In this document: piece by piece, positions 35,045 through 46,553 of the stretch | Position numbering within the stretch: the stretch's first letter is position 1 | Layout: each line of letters starts with the position of its first letter | From: Viola odorata | Taxonomy: Eukaryota > Streptophyta > Magnoliopsida > Malpighiales > Violaceae | Direction: 5' to 3' | DNA: 64,000 nucleotides | Assembly (NCBI GenBank): GCA_963691705.1 | Contig: OY829539.1 | Span: forward strand, 3,474,501 to 3,538,500 | Notes under the pieces: model-generated | What the model saw: the letters and a program-made list of their open reading frames with translations, nothing else | What the model was told of the DNA's origin: nothing | Databases searched by the model: none | Position numbers and translations under genes: made by a program

Positions 35045-36733
35045 TGTTGCTACCCGATTTTTGACGCGTTTTTTGCACTTTTTTGTTTATCGCATTATTA
35101 GCCCATTTAAATCGAAATTCTATCGATTTTTGATCTTAGGCAATTTATTTTAATATTTCGTACTGTTTCGTGTCATTTTAGTTTGTTCGTATTTTTACTG
35201 TCTTTTCGTTCGAACTTCTATCGGTCCTGAATAAATTTCCTCGGACCGTGGATCGAATGCATTCCTTCTTTAATTGATAATTATCTACTATTATTTTCAT
35301 TTGCGTCATCTCATTTTATTTTATCTAATTTACTTTGCTATAGCATTTATTTTTCGTTCGAACTTTTAAGGATTCCGAGCGAGTAAATTCGGACCTTAAA
35401 TCGAACTTTTTCCTTCAAGAATTTATTTGTTTATGTTTTGAGGAAATTAATGGTTGATTAGCTTTTGAATAAATTCTGTTGTTGTTCTAAATTAATTACA
35501 TGGTTCCATTTAATTAAATCGCTTGCCAATTCGGGTGAATGTCCAACTTTTCCTTAATTATTTTAATTTCATTTTTGATTTAATTGAGCACCTTTTTGTT
35601 GAAATTAATTTGCTGTAATTGTTCCATTAAATTACTGTGGTAATGCTAATCATTTTAGTATAAAATGTGTTGGAGATGGAGCAGGTTCGCTGGACTCTTG
35701 TCGCCGGCAGTAGCGCCGGCGACACGATGAATAGTGAGAGCCAACGGCTCTCATTTCTAATTATTTAGCCTGGGTCGCGCAGGCCCAAGCAATGGAGCAG
35801 CGCGCGCTGGGCGCGCACGCAAGAAGAAGAAAAGGCAGGCCCTTGGGCCCAGCGCGTGGAGCAAAAGGCTGGGCTGGGCTTGACCCAGCTATGGGTCCAG
35901 CCTGGTGGGGCCCACTCCCGGCCTAGTGGGCCGGGATCAGAATTTTCGCCCCGTCATTTTTTCGTGTCATCGTCGCACTTGTACTGTCTATTTATTTTTC
36001 GCACTTGTACTATTTATTTTTTGCCTGTTTATTTATTTTCGTATGCTTTTGCATGTTTAATTATTCCGCTTGCGTTTGATCATCAAAATTAATTATGTCA
36101 CTTGTGCACAATAATCTTGATGCCGATTGTTCGTATGTTCGCGCTACCTAACTAATTATTTTTGCATGCTTAAGTAATTATTCTACTCGCATTTTATTGC
36201 TAAAATTAATTATTTTATTTGATTGTGATAAACCTTTAAATATTTTGTTATTTATTGATTACCATTTTCCGAACTAATAATCTCGCCTTTGTAGGATAAA
36301 TCAACTGCTCATACCCTCCATATGTAAACGTTTCTTACCCTTTTATTTATTCACGCTTTTCCGTATTTACGCTCGTATGCATGAATATTTAAAATTATAA
36401 TTTTATCATCTATTGGGCATGATTACTAAATTAGGACTTTTTATTTTTCAAATATGATTTTAAAACCTCTTTTATCCGGTAACCTTTTTTAGGATGTGAC
36501 TCGGGTGCCTAACACCTTCCCGAGTCCATAATACGACCCCGAACCGCTGTTCTCGGGTTCAGACCCATTTTGTCTTAGTTTTTTATTTTTTATGCATGAC
36601 TTTAGGTTCCCTAAACCTAGAAATAAAATAGGGTGGCGACTTCATTGCATTATGTGAGATGAGTCCAATTTCGTCTCACATCCAGTCCCAAGCCCGCGTC
36701 GCATTAGGAAAAATCCACCAAGGGGGTGCGACA
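35045..36733 (+). repeat. Element B 3' LTR (600 bp shorter, TATA lost)
   Basis: Starts TGTTGCTACCCG and ends GTGCGACA. It jumps from CGAACTTTTT to CCTTCAAGAATTT, skipping the promoter-bearing segment present in the 5' LTR. The rest is closely similar to 25578-27866. Confidence 0.92.
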
Positions 36734-36738
36734 AAATC

Positions 36739-37149
36739 TTAAACTTCTAAACAATTAACTCAAGTAAATGATGATATTGAAATATAAATATCCTAAATCT
36801 AAATCATAAATGTCTATTATAGAAATTTATTTTTTTGTCACTATTAATTGTCGTTTTACCTTTTAGAACAGTAGTTTTAATGCAATATGACTTAAATGCC
36901 CTCTTCATTAATCCCTATTTACAAAATCCAATGACAACTTCCTTTGACTTTCATCCGTCCTTCACATTTTTCATGCTATCCGCAATTGTGGAGGGAATTT
37001 CAATTTTCACTTTAGGTGGGAAACCAAATTTGGCGTGTTTAAACCGAGGCTACTATTACTCCAATTTTCCTCCCCTTTTGAGAAAATTCAATCTTGACCT
37101 CCTCCTACTTTCTCTTCCTCACTTATCTGTTCCATTTGGCCGAAAATAG
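36739..37149. other. Intergenic between element B and the acidic-repeat pseudogene
   Basis: AT-rich, no domain recognised. The last part (CTTCCTCACTTATCTGTTCC and on) looks like a plant 5' leader. Confidence 0.4.
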
Positions 37150-37765
37150 GGATTAGGGATTTCTCAAATTACAAATGGGAACGTTGATTATTGGGAAGAT
37201 TCGCAGTATGATAGTGTGGTGGAATATAATGCTTCCATGAACCCATTCGTGAAGGATTCTATTTTTCTCAACGAAGAAGAAGAAACGCATGTGGTTGAGG
37301 AGGATCCAAGAGAGAAAGCAGGGAATGAAACATCCGAGGAAGAATATATGGTTGTTGAGGATACATTCGATAGTGATGATCAGATGGCCTCTGTTCTACC
37401 AGTTGAAGACGAAGAAGGGTCAATCCATACCTGCTAGTGGGAAGAATGGTGAGGTAAAAGTGAAGGATGAAGCGGTAATGGTGAATGATGATACAAAAAT
37501 TGTGGTGATTGATGATGAAGATATTGTGGTGATTAATGATGAAGAAATAGTTGTGATCGATGATGAAGATATTATGGTGATTGATGATGAAGAGATAGTT
37601 GTGATCGATGATGAAGATATTGTGGTGCTTGATGATGAAGATAAAGAGAATAGAGATTTTGATCTTAACAAATTGCCTTTGTTAGGTATGCTACACTTCT
37701 CAGACCTATCCGTGGAGAAAAGCTTCATTGCCATTATGCGCAAGTATCAATCTAAATATTATTAG
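37150..37765 (+). pseudogene. Acidic protein with VVIDDEDI-type repeats, frame broken
   Basis: Not recognised. One frame gives NGNVDYWEDSQYDSVVEYNA followed by an acidic stretch and stops at 37437. Another frame, open from 37289, continues with about six 8-residue repeats (VVIDDEDI, VVINDEEI, VVIDDEDI, MVIDDEEI and so on), coded by 24-bp tandem DNA repeats. It ends DLNKLPLLGMLHFSDLSVEK then FIAIMRKYQSKYY. The change of frame near 37415 could be a frameshift or an unseen intron, and no ATG fits the first frame cleanly. Probably a decayed host gene; function unknown. Confidence 0.45.
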
Positions 37766-38319
37766 TAGTTTATCCTGAAGATTAGTGTAGTTTTTGTGTG
37801 CTTTTGTAAAAGCTTGATTGGGGTACATAATTTCAAGCTTTTGTGTAAAGTGGAATGGAATACATTTTGTGCTGTTATTTTGGTACTCCTTTCTGGCATT
37901 TGTCTGATATGGGATTGTACTGAAGTTGATGTAACTAGAATACTTCTAGGTTTGAAAATTTAATGTGCATTATATTCTACTTTCGTTTTGGGTTTGATAC
38001 TTGGACTGAAGTTTGTTTCTGTTTGCTGAATTTCTTTATATTTTGGGTTTGATAATTGGACTGAAGTTTCTGTTTGCTGAATTTCTTTCTGTTTCTGAGT
38101 TTGATTGAAAACCAAAGTTATATGGTTATGTTTTAACACTAACGAAAGAAACATACATAACATAATTTTATTAAATTAATCTGCTTGCAAACCAACAGCA
38201 GCAAATGTCAGACATACGAAACACAAGGATGTAAACTCAACCAAGTACCAATAACTGGGACAGACTGAACCATAAGACAACAGAGTCATTATGCAACCTA
38301 ACATCAGCTAGAGTCACAA
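37766..38319. other. Intergenic between two unknown genes
   Basis: T-rich sequence with a local repeat of TTTGGGTTTGATAMTTGGAC at about 37988 and 38043. Nothing coding seen. Confidence 0.4.
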
Positions 38320-38360
38320 TTTATTGCTAACAGAAAAGAAGCACCTACATCCTAACTCAA

Positions 38361-38720
38361 TCAATTGTTGGGGATGCCAGCAACCGCATTCGCAAAGTGG
38401 TTGAGATCGTCATTGGCATTGTTGACATTCCTCAAAGTTAGCTCCAAAATAGCCCTCTTCTGCTGTAAGTGAGCCTTAGCAGAACCCGGGTGGGTGAGGC
38501 ACTCCCCAATGGCTTTCATGGTTGCAACAGATAAATCCCCATCTTCTTCATGAAAGATCCCCTCTTGCCTCTCCTTCAGCTCCTCCACTCTCGCCTCTAG
38601 ACGTTGAATGTCATTCTGGGCTTGCAGGATTTTGTGTTCAAATTGTACAGTGTCATCAAGGAGATACCCACTGACAACCGCAACAGCATTAAGGAGGGCT
38701 TGTTTCTCAGCTGGATCCAT
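38361..38720 (-). CDS. Hypothetical 119-residue protein with coiled-coil segment
   Basis: An intact frame from ATG to stop that I do not recognise. It begins MDPAEKQALLNAVAVVSGYL. A charged, heptad-like stretch at about 24-55 (HKILQAQNDIQRLEARVEEL) suggests a coiled coil. It ends NHFANAVAGIPNN. There is no signal peptide or membrane helix. A TATA-like CTATTTAAAC (38807-38816) lies about 90 bp upstream of the ATG and an AATAAA (38320-38325) lies 36 bp after the stop, which supports a real small gene. It lies next to the mariner-like element and could be part of a larger decayed gene. Confidence 0.5.
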   Translation of the reverse strand: MDPAEKQALLNAVAVVSGYLLDDTVQFEHKILQAQNDIQRLEARVEELKERQEGIFHEEDGDLSVATMKAIGECLTHPGSAKAHLQQKRAILELTLRNVNNANDDLNHFANAVAGIPNN

Positions 38721-38929
38721 GCTCTTAAATCTGAGGAAATTGAGAGAGAAAATAAATTGATAGAAGGTGATGTTAGATGGATGATAAGAACAGGGATATT
38801 GATCAGTTTAAATAGAGAAATTGGATCACTAAATGAGGCGACTGCATACAGGGAAACGTCTGAAATGGTGCTAGGGTTGGGAGTAGAAAAGGCTACCAAC
38901 ATCAGCCTTTGTATGTAATCTCAAAATGA

Positions 38930-39686
38930 ACACACAATAACTACACACACAACAGAGCAGATAACCATGCAAAGACTATATCATTCTCCACACGGCAACG
39001 GTTGCTGAATAAATTTTGCAAGCAACAAGATGAAACACAACAGAAACCAATGCCAATTACTATTTACAAAAACTACAAAACAGAGCAATCTTTCACATGA
39101 TAAGATGTCTACGCAGTTTATGTAAGCAGATGAGAACACAAACCACTAAGCCTACGACTACACACACAACAGAGCAGACGACTACACACACAACCAAGCT
39201 AAGTATACGACTACACACACGACTAAGCAGATGACACAATACACCTAACATATGATTTTTAAACCAAGCATACACAGAGAGAAAATGCAGTTTTGGCAAT
39301 GACAATAGCCAAATTCATATATACTAGCCAAGATCATTAGAAGCTTCAATCCCCTACATTATCCGCTATATATATACAACAATTAGATAAAATTCTGTCT
39401 ATTATCAACCCAAAATATCAGACAACGATTGATCTAGCCATACAAAATTATTAGGAAACTATACTCCACAAAATCATACTACTTCATTTCTAACTAATAC
39501 TATTGCCTACAACTAGTGGCAATGGCTCTGCCTTTCAAAATCCCATCTTTCATTCATAACTTTCAGTCCAAATTATCCCCCTTATGCACACCTGAGAAAC
39601 ATCAGGAATGAAGCAGTTAATAACATGACAAAAAAAGAAACATAAGAGTAATTTAAACATATGTAAGAAAATGAAACTTACAATGC
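38930..39686. other. Intergenic with ACTACACACAC minisatellite
   Basis: 39140-39240 repeats GACTACACACACAAC-type units several times; a related unit occurs near 38940. This stretch should contain the left end of the mariner-like element, but I cannot find a CTCCCTCCGTCC-type terminus in it. Confidence 0.45.
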
Positions 39687-39945
39687 TTATTGAGGGAGAT
39701 GCGCAATTGCATTGGCAATAACAACTGGATCGCAAGGCAATCTTGCTAGTAAAATGCCTAGCCTTTCCAACTGATCATTTTTAAGGTGAAGGATTTTATA
39801 TGTATTGGAACCTAGGATGCTAAGGACTTCAATCATGCAAGACTGAAGAGTCACGAAAATGTTGTTTGATTTGTAAGCAGAAAACTCATAAAATGACTTC
39901 TCAACAGCTGCAATCAATTGAACAATGGAGTTTGCACACTCTTTC
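39687..39945 (-). pseudogene. Mariner-like transposase, C-terminal part
   Basis: Encodes AAVEKSFYEFSAYKSNNIFV, TLQSCMIEVL and a C-terminal helix region ending ANAIAHLPQ, typical of plant mariner-like transposases after the catalytic core. The segment to its right in the original gene is at 41171-41567, beyond the solo LTR. Confidence 0.85.
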
Positions 39946-41175
39946 TGATGCGATCATGGCCCCCTTCGAATTAGAACAACTTGACACCTTGCCAAGAGGA
40001 TCGGTCACGGGCAGCCGAGCCTTGCAAATGCGCATAAATCATGCCCAAGGTCGAGGATCGAGTGCTAAATATTCGCAATCCCTAGGCTTAGACACGCGGA
40101 ACTCCCAAGATGGTCGAGAAAGCTATGAAGTAGAGGCCCGTCTAGCCCTAACAAGTCACCAGGCCACGCGCACTCATCCCAAGGCCTTGACAACAAATGC
40201 TCCATCTATGCAAGTCAGAATTGCATCGCCTATTCGCCACCAGAATATGGACAAGCAAATGGTGCCCGATTTGAGAGATCAGAAGCTTGATGGAAACTTC
40301 AGGATGTTAGCTTTCATTTGGGACAAGTTTTAGGTCAATCGGATGGGTGGATCAAAAGTTATGCTAATTGACATTTTGGCGCGCGGAGCTGAAGCTGCTG
40401 AAGAATCCTGGCGTGATCACGTTAAGGTGTTAACGTGAATCACGTTAAGGCAAACGTGATCACGCTTCACTCTTAGCGTGAATCACGTTATTTGCTAGAA
40501 TGGTTCTGAAGTTTTGAGCTAGCCTTACCGTGATCACGTTAAGGTGTTAACGTGAATCACGTTAAGGAAATTTGGCTAACGTGAATCACGCTAGCTGCTG
40601 TCTTGGATCCGAATTTTGGGCTTTTCAAGCCCAATTTGCATACCAACTATATGTAACTCTTTTGTATCATTTTTCTAGGGAGCTTAGACATTTGGTTGAT
40701 GTTTGTAAAGTGAGATTACTCCTTTCTCTTGTCAACTAAGCCATGAGCTCATCACTTTAATTCCTTGAGAGGGATCGCTTGAGTTTGAGATTACTCCTCC
40801 CGATCTCTCTCCGGAAAATCAAAGCTTGTAATCGTATTGACAATTTATGTGAATGAAATATATGTTTATTTGGTTGATCATCCATAGAAACGAGTCTCAA
40901 TCTTGGCCCTCGGAGTATATCTTGATCAAGCAATCGTTGTGTGATTTTCGCTACCTCGTATGTGCTCATCTCCATCCCTTCCATCCTTCTTCTAAATATC
41001 AGTAACTCTCATCTTCACATCGCTCTTATGTGTGATTTCTCCGCTAAATATACATATTTCGTGCCTCTTCTCTCTTTGTGGTCATGTGTGTGCTAGATGA
41101 TTCGCTTGGCTAGATCCTCCTTAAGCTCCATATGTTATCCGGCTTACTAACACTAGGCAGGATCACATCACTTTC
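39941..41175. mobile_element. Solo LTR of 1225 bp, TSD CTTTC
   Basis: The LTR (39946-41170) begins TGATGCGATC and ends GATCACATCA, and is flanked by CTTTC at 39941-39945 and 41171-41175. Removing the LTR and one CTTTC rejoins the transposase frame (SLQEK to ECANS). Inside, TTAACGTGAATCACGTTAA, a palindrome with one central base, occurs at 40430-40448 and 40547-40565, each next to GTGATCAC. Superfamily unknown. Confidence 0.93.
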
Positions 41176-41567
41176 TCTTGCAAACTTTGAATTGCTCTAT
41201 AAAAACCCAAATCCAACACGTTTAGATCAGGGGAATTAGGTGGTTGACATACAATCCTCACATTCAATCCTGAATTCCTAACTGCCAGTAAGAAGTCTAC
41301 ATCATCATCAAATATATGGGTCTTAGCATTATCCTGCTGAATTAGAATTGGCTTTGTTAGGCTATCCCTAAGCCATTTATCTTTAATTGCAAGAAGAATT
41401 TTTGAAATCATAAACGTTCTAATCACATCTCTACTAATCCTTGGGATTGCCTTTACAACTAAGGTCCCAGCTACTCTATTGACGCTAGACCTAATTGCCG
41501 CAACCTCATCAACCATTGGAAACTCACCTATTTTACCATCAAATGTGCAATGTCCTTGAGAGTCATT
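41176..41567 (-). pseudogene. Mariner-like transposase, second and third catalytic Asp
   Basis: Encodes FDGKIGEFPMV, then IQQDNAKTH with the second Asp, then PPNSPDLNVLDLGFYRAIQ with the third Asp in NVLD. Counting gives 39 residues between these two Asp, the DD39D form of plant mariner-like elements. The segment is cut on the left by the solo LTR and on the right by the hAT-type element. No stop inside it. Confidence 0.9.
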
Positions 41568-42480
41568 CCTGGGTCTAGGGATGGCAATTGGGCGGGTATG
41601 GAGCGGGTAAGCACTATCCATACCAGCACCCGCAAATTTGCGGGTAATCCATACCCGCACCCGTATCCATATGGAGCGGGTAAAGGAAGAGTAATTATAC
41701 CCGCGAATATCCGTGGATACCCGCAAATTTAGTTGAATTTCAAATTTCAATAAAATTAATATATAAAAAAATCAATCTAATTTAATAACAATACCACACA
41801 ATAATACGATACACTAATCCAACATGATTTTTCATTTTTCGTTTGCCTGCAGGTCCAACAATTATTAAACAAACAAAAACCTAATTTTAGAGAAAATAAA
41901 AACTTGACCATTTGTTTTTATTTTAAAAGCCCAAAAAGAAAGTATATTCAAATTGTAAAATAAGTAATAAAAAATAATAAAACTCATGAGTTTAGAGCCA
42001 TTTCATAAATTTAAAGAAGTACGAAGCAATACTCTTTTTTCAAAGATAAATAAATACTATAGTGTTGCTTTGAGGAAGGATCATCATGTAGATTAGAATT
42101 GGTAGAAAAGAAAATTAACCTTAAATTTTATTTTTTATTAAAAAAAATGGTTATATAATGTTTCATTATTAGAAATCCCTCGCGCGTGAAAGAAATTATA
42201 AAACTAGCTTCTTCTAGGTTCTACAACAAGAGCCTTATATATTATATATTGAATTAATTATATATTAAAATATTATATTTATTTATTTATTGCGAGTATT
42301 TAGTGCGGGTATTGGAGTGGGTAAGCACTATCCATACCCATATCCATACCCGCACTTTGCGGGTGCGGGTATATCCATACCCGCAAAATACCCATAATGT
42401 GCGGGTAATATCCACCCACAATTGCGGGTATTGGGCGGATATCCATATCCACGGGAGAAATTGTCATCCCTACCTGGGTC
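41568..42480. mobile_element. hAT-type non-autonomous element, 897 bp, TSD CCTGGGTC
   Basis: The element (41576-42472) has terminal inverted repeats TAGGGATGGCAAT/ATTGTCATCCCTA and subterminal GCGGGTA/TACCCGC repeats in both orientations. The 8-bp TSD CCTGGGTC flanks it exactly. No transposase frame inside. Removing it restores the transposase frame across VARPRND. Confidence 0.93.
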
Positions 42481-43174
42481 TAGCGACAACTGCCATGAAC
42501 ATGATTTTTAGAATGAAGTTAGTGCTTCTGCAGTTTCGCACTGGTTCTTCTTCATCTGGTGTAAGGTAGTACGTCTGAATCTTCCTTGTCATGTTGAACC
42601 ATTTCTCATCGATGTGAACGACGTTTTCCATTTGAAGGAAGGTGGGAGTTGTTGGAACAGTCACTGGGTCTATCATGGATAGACAATGTTCTATCCTTCG
42701 AAACCGATTACCCTCTGTCAAAGTTGGATGGATGTAGTTACTGTGCCGCTTCAATTCACCAGTCTTCAATTTTAAAAGTAGCCAACTCTTGGACACTCCC
42801 ATATTTGTTGCAAGACACCTTAATGTTGTCCTATTCCTCAATGGAATTTACCTCAGCCTCTCCAAATCAATTCCAACCCTCTTCCGCCCATAATTTCCCA
42901 CTCTGGTTTTTAAAACCTTGTGTCTACCAGATTCCTTCCCTCATTTCCACAAATATTGAATTGATCTTATGGAGACATTAAAGTGTGCCGCAACCTCCTT
43001 TGTCGGAGTATAGGCCAGCTTGTCGTCGGAGCTTCTTTGAAGGAGCATGGAATAAGCAACAACACGTTCATCATCGGTCAGCTCCTTCCGGTTAACGGTG
43101 GGTTGTGGTTGATTGACAGCTTCCACAACGGGTTCTGTTTCCACGTTGTAATTTGCAATGTCTCTACCATTGTC
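42481..43174 (-). pseudogene. Mariner-like transposase, helix-turn-helix and first catalytic Asp
   Basis: From right to left: VNRKELTDDERVVAYSMLL, EVAAHFNVSIRSIQYLW (DNA-binding helices), then LRNRTTLRCLATNMGVSKSW, then VVHIDEKWFNMTRK with the first catalytic Asp, then FMAVVARPR. Stop codons after YLWK and before IPLRNRT, and frame changes between them, show decay besides the insertions. Confidence 0.88.
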
Positions 43175-43179
43175 TTCAT

Positions 43180-43729
43180 TGATAACAATTAAGGCTACTT
43201 CAAGGGTATTATCGTCCTTGTATCATTGCGAAGGCCGGAATCCTACCGCGCCAGCCAGGGGTCAGCCAAGGAAGGTTGACGCCCCTTAACCAGCGAGGAG
43301 CTCTGGGATGGTCGACATCAGCGCGGGGGGGGGGGGGGGGGGGGGGTCTCATGCGTCATCCACCTACACGCACGACACTATCCCATCCCAGGACAACCAT
43401 GATGTCACTTGAAGCTGTCGCCCATGACGGCACCTGGAGATACCGTCCCTAACGTCATTCGGAGATATCGTCCTTGATGTCGCTGGAAGCGTTATTTTCC
43501 CAGATAACGCCCTCATACGGCCTATAAATACTCCACCATTTAAAACCCAAGGTGAGCCTACGATCGCAACTGGAACCTCTGCTATTTTGAACCGCCTCAC
43601 TAACTTAGGCATCGGAGTGTTTACACCGGAGCTCCCCTCCGGCGCTTTGCAGGTACATTCGGCGGAAACTACAGTGACTCTGATCAGCCCTACCTCCCAT
43701 TCCGACTCCCAGAACTTCGAATCTTATCA
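43180..43729 (+). repeat. Element C 5' LTR
   Basis: TGATAACAATT...CTTATCA. A TATA box TATAAATA lies at 43523-43530 (58108-58115 in the other LTR). At 43325-43346 there is a run of 22 G where the 3' LTR has CC and about 7 G, which explains most of the length difference. Confidence 0.95.
43523..43530 (+). promoter_or_regulatory. Element C LTR TATA box
   Basis: TATAAATA in a GC-richer setting, preserved in both LTRs. It is the likely promoter for the sense gag-pol RNA. Confidence 0.65.
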
Positions 43730-43732
43730 AAG

Positions 43733-43750
43733 TGGTGCTCTCGTTGAGAG
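43733..43750 (+). other. Element C primer binding site
   Basis: TGGTGCTCTCGTTGAGAG lies three bases after the LTR, the expected position. The matching tRNA was not identified. Confidence 0.6.
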
Positions 43751-43817
43751 CCTTGGTTGATTATGTGAGCGTCCTTGACAACCAAGCTCCGTTTTTCTTG
43801 GGAAGATCGGACCAAGC

Positions 43818-45678
43818 ATGGCTTCTGACTCGGAGTCCGCTCTGCCTCCATCTTCTAGCATTCCCTTCGCGATCCGTAGACGACTTTTTACTTTCGCCAC
43901 CGCTGATGAGTCTACTATGATGTAAGAAATTAGTGGAGAGTCTTCAGATCTCTCCTTCAGGTTAGTAGAAGGAACACCTTCCTCCCAGATAAGCATTCCC
44001 TTGCCCCAAACGGGGGGATCCAGTTCTTATGCTCCTCCTTCTAGGGGACTCACGCTTAGCGATGCAAACAACCCCCTCGCGGGTGAAATATCCGCCCTTC
44101 GTGCTTGGCTAGATTACTTGACTGAGCTAGCCACGAGGATCGCACCAGATGCTTCCAGGTCGAGTATCCCACCCCAGGTTATTTTTACACCATCCATTGT
44201 CGCCAAACGACCCCTCTCGCCCTTACAACCCAGAAGTGTTCCATTAACTATGCCTGCGGCGGATATCCCGATCAGCTTTGTGCGACTCGACCAGGGACAG
44301 GTAGAGTCTTATGTGCCACAAGTGCCGTAATTTCCTATCCCCTAAGGAGAAAGGCGACTCGACGAGCAAAGGGACCGTTGGGACGGTCGGCGAGAAGAAC
44401 TGAATAGGAATGTATCCCTTGAACGTAGTGAAAGGTCCAGCAGCAGAAGACATTGAACTCGTTCACCCAGGAGTCACAGTCAGTCCCCTTAGAGACATCA
44501 CACTCCAGATCCGCGTAATCAAAGACGTCATCTGGAAGTGTCACCCCCTCGTCATACGCCCGAAATCCTTGATGATACTTCAGGTCACCCGTTTAGTCAT
44601 CGGGTGAGGCGTCATAGGGTCGGTCGACATGTGAAACTTCCTACAGAGTCATACGATGGTACTAGAGATCCCATCTCTCATCTCAACAAGGTGAAGGACT
44701 TTGTATAGTTCCAGAACCATAGTGATGCAGCCTTGTGTCAAATATTTGTCATGATGTTGTCAGGGGTTGCCCGCCTCTGGTTTGAAGGTCTTCCCGGTGG
44801 ATCTATTGATAGCTTCCCACAGTTGGAATCTAAGTTTCGAAGTCGATTCAGCACTGCGGTCCCCATCAGGAAATCTGTCGCGGTCTTACTTGATATTCAC
44901 CGAAAGCATCAGGAATCTTTGAGAGATTTCCTTAGTCGTTTCGACTTGGAAATGTCATTAACCCCTGGCATCACCGTGGACTTCGCCATAGAAGCCTTGA
45001 AGCGGAACTGCCGTTACGGGAAATTAAGAGACACATTGATGGTGGACCCCCAGCGACTTTAGACGCGTTAAGGCTGAAAGCCCACAATTACGCAAGAATG
45101 GAAGAAGAAGAAAATAGGGACAGAGCCCAGAACGCGTTACAAGACGCACCTCAAGTCCTTAACGCTCCTACCACCACCACTTCGGAGGATCGCGTTATTG
45201 ATGAATACGTATAGAGAAAATATCACATTCCCAAGGCCTCTAGCCGGCGAAGAGGCAACTCCTCAAAAGGAAAGTCTGGCAATTCCCCTACTCAACGACA
45301 AGGAGATCCTCCTAAAGGCCGAATTTACGACCCAGACCTCCCTTCCCTCATTTTACCAAGAGCAGAGATATTAGCGATTGTGGAACAGCGGAATCTACCC
45401 ATTCGTTACCCTACCCCCGTTAATCCTGGGTAATCATGGGGGGAAGAGAAAATACTTTTTGCAAGTTTCACAAAGCTAAGGGACACTCTACCGAAGTGTG
45501 TAGAGAATTGAAGCTGGCGATAGAACGTCTAGTAGAGGAAGGGTATCTCGGAGAATTCGCCACTAAAACCAGAGAGGAAGCTAGGAACAATCCTGCGGGT
45601 AGAGCCGCTGATAACAGACCAGCTCCCCCTCGTGTTCCAGGAAATAACGAGGTCCCTATAATCAACATCATAGCCTAA
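43818..45678 (+). pseudogene. Element C Gag
   Basis: Starts MASDSESALPPSSSIPFAIR. The capsid domain (Retrotrans_gag type) is at 44733-45062: LSGVARLWFEGLPGGSIDSF and FLSRFDLEM. The C-terminal zinc motif CKFHKAKGHSTEVCREL is at about 45460-45510, followed by IERLVEEGYLGEF as in Tat Gag. Stops at about 43920 and 44328 and frame changes near 44400-45400 break it. Confidence 0.85.
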
Positions 45679-45702
45679 GGCACCCCCTACTTAGATGAAC
45701 CT

Positions 45703-46179
45703 ATGCAGTTAGTGCCAGTGCCGGGAGACAAGCAGAAGCGAGAAGGTGCGACAATGAAAAGCGAAGCGATAAGCGCTTTGGACAGGTTGGTGTTGTCTTT
45801 CTCCGAGAAGGACAAAAAAGGCATCATCTATAGACATAATTACGCGTTAGTGGTCACACCTGTTATCGCTAATCATGGGGTTAGAAGAACCCTCGTGGAC
45901 AACGGAAGCGCTGTGAACTTATTTTCACTGGAAGCTTATAATCTTATGAAGTGCCCCGACAGCGAGTTGACGCCCTGCAAGAAGCCGATTATTGGGGTGG
46001 ACGAGGTCCCGATCCCAGTAACCGGGGTAACCGTCTTGCCCGTATACTTCAGGGAGGACACCTCCAAGCGATCAGAGGAGCTGTTATTCCTGGTCGTGGA
46101 CCTAAATCTACCCTATAACGCTATTCTGGGGAGACTTTCCTCAACCGCTTTGGAGCAGCGATATCGCAAAAATATTTAA
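45703..46179 (+). pseudogene. Element C aspartic protease
   Basis: Contains the catalytic motif as TLVDNGSAVNLFSLEAYNLM (D-N-G-S form usual in Tat elements) and LPYNAILGR, the second conserved block. It processes the Gag-Pol precursor. A stop after RYRKNI separates it from the following Pol segment (46182-46553), which carries the linker ENLQLARLLHKCKGEFAWR. Confidence 0.85.
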
Positions 46180-46553
46180 GGATGAAATATCCCTCTTGGG
46201 ATGGAGTAGTCTCAATAAGAGGCAATCAGAAATTGGCGGCCGAGTGCTACCTTCTCATGACCCAGAAGAGTTGTGATAGGTACGTCTGTGTAACGGTAGA
46301 TCCATGCGACCAAAATGATGAGAAACGAACTCAACCATTAGACAAAATGGTACCCGTGCCGGTTAACGGGACCGAGGGAGCAAGCTTCCTGGTTAGCGAA
46401 AAGCTTAGCCCTATGGAAAATCTTCAGTTAGCTCGGCTGTTGCACAAATGTAAGGGAGAGTTCGCATGGAGGCCCGTGGACATGCCCGGTATCTCTCAAG
46501 AGGTGGCAGAACACCGACTCAATGTTGACTCCAACGTCAAGCCAATCCAGTAG

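Larger units (their letters stand above)
25578..36733 (+). mobile_element. Element B: 11.2-kb LTR retrotransposon, no gag or pol recognised, TSD AAATC
   Basis: LTRs of 2289 and 1689 bp flank 7.2 kb. The TSD is AAATC at 25573-25577 and 36734-36738. It shares LTR termini, binding site, array families, pre-polypurine hairpin and polypurine tract with element A, so both belong to one family. The two have diverged much more from each other than their own LTR pairs have. No coding domain was found. Confidence 0.93.

Noticed and set aside
37420..37743. Minus-strand Ser/Thr/Ile-rich frame opposite the acidic repeats
   Set aside because: It is the antisense shadow of the 24-bp coding repeat; the acidic plus-strand reading with a non-repetitive C-terminus is more plausible.
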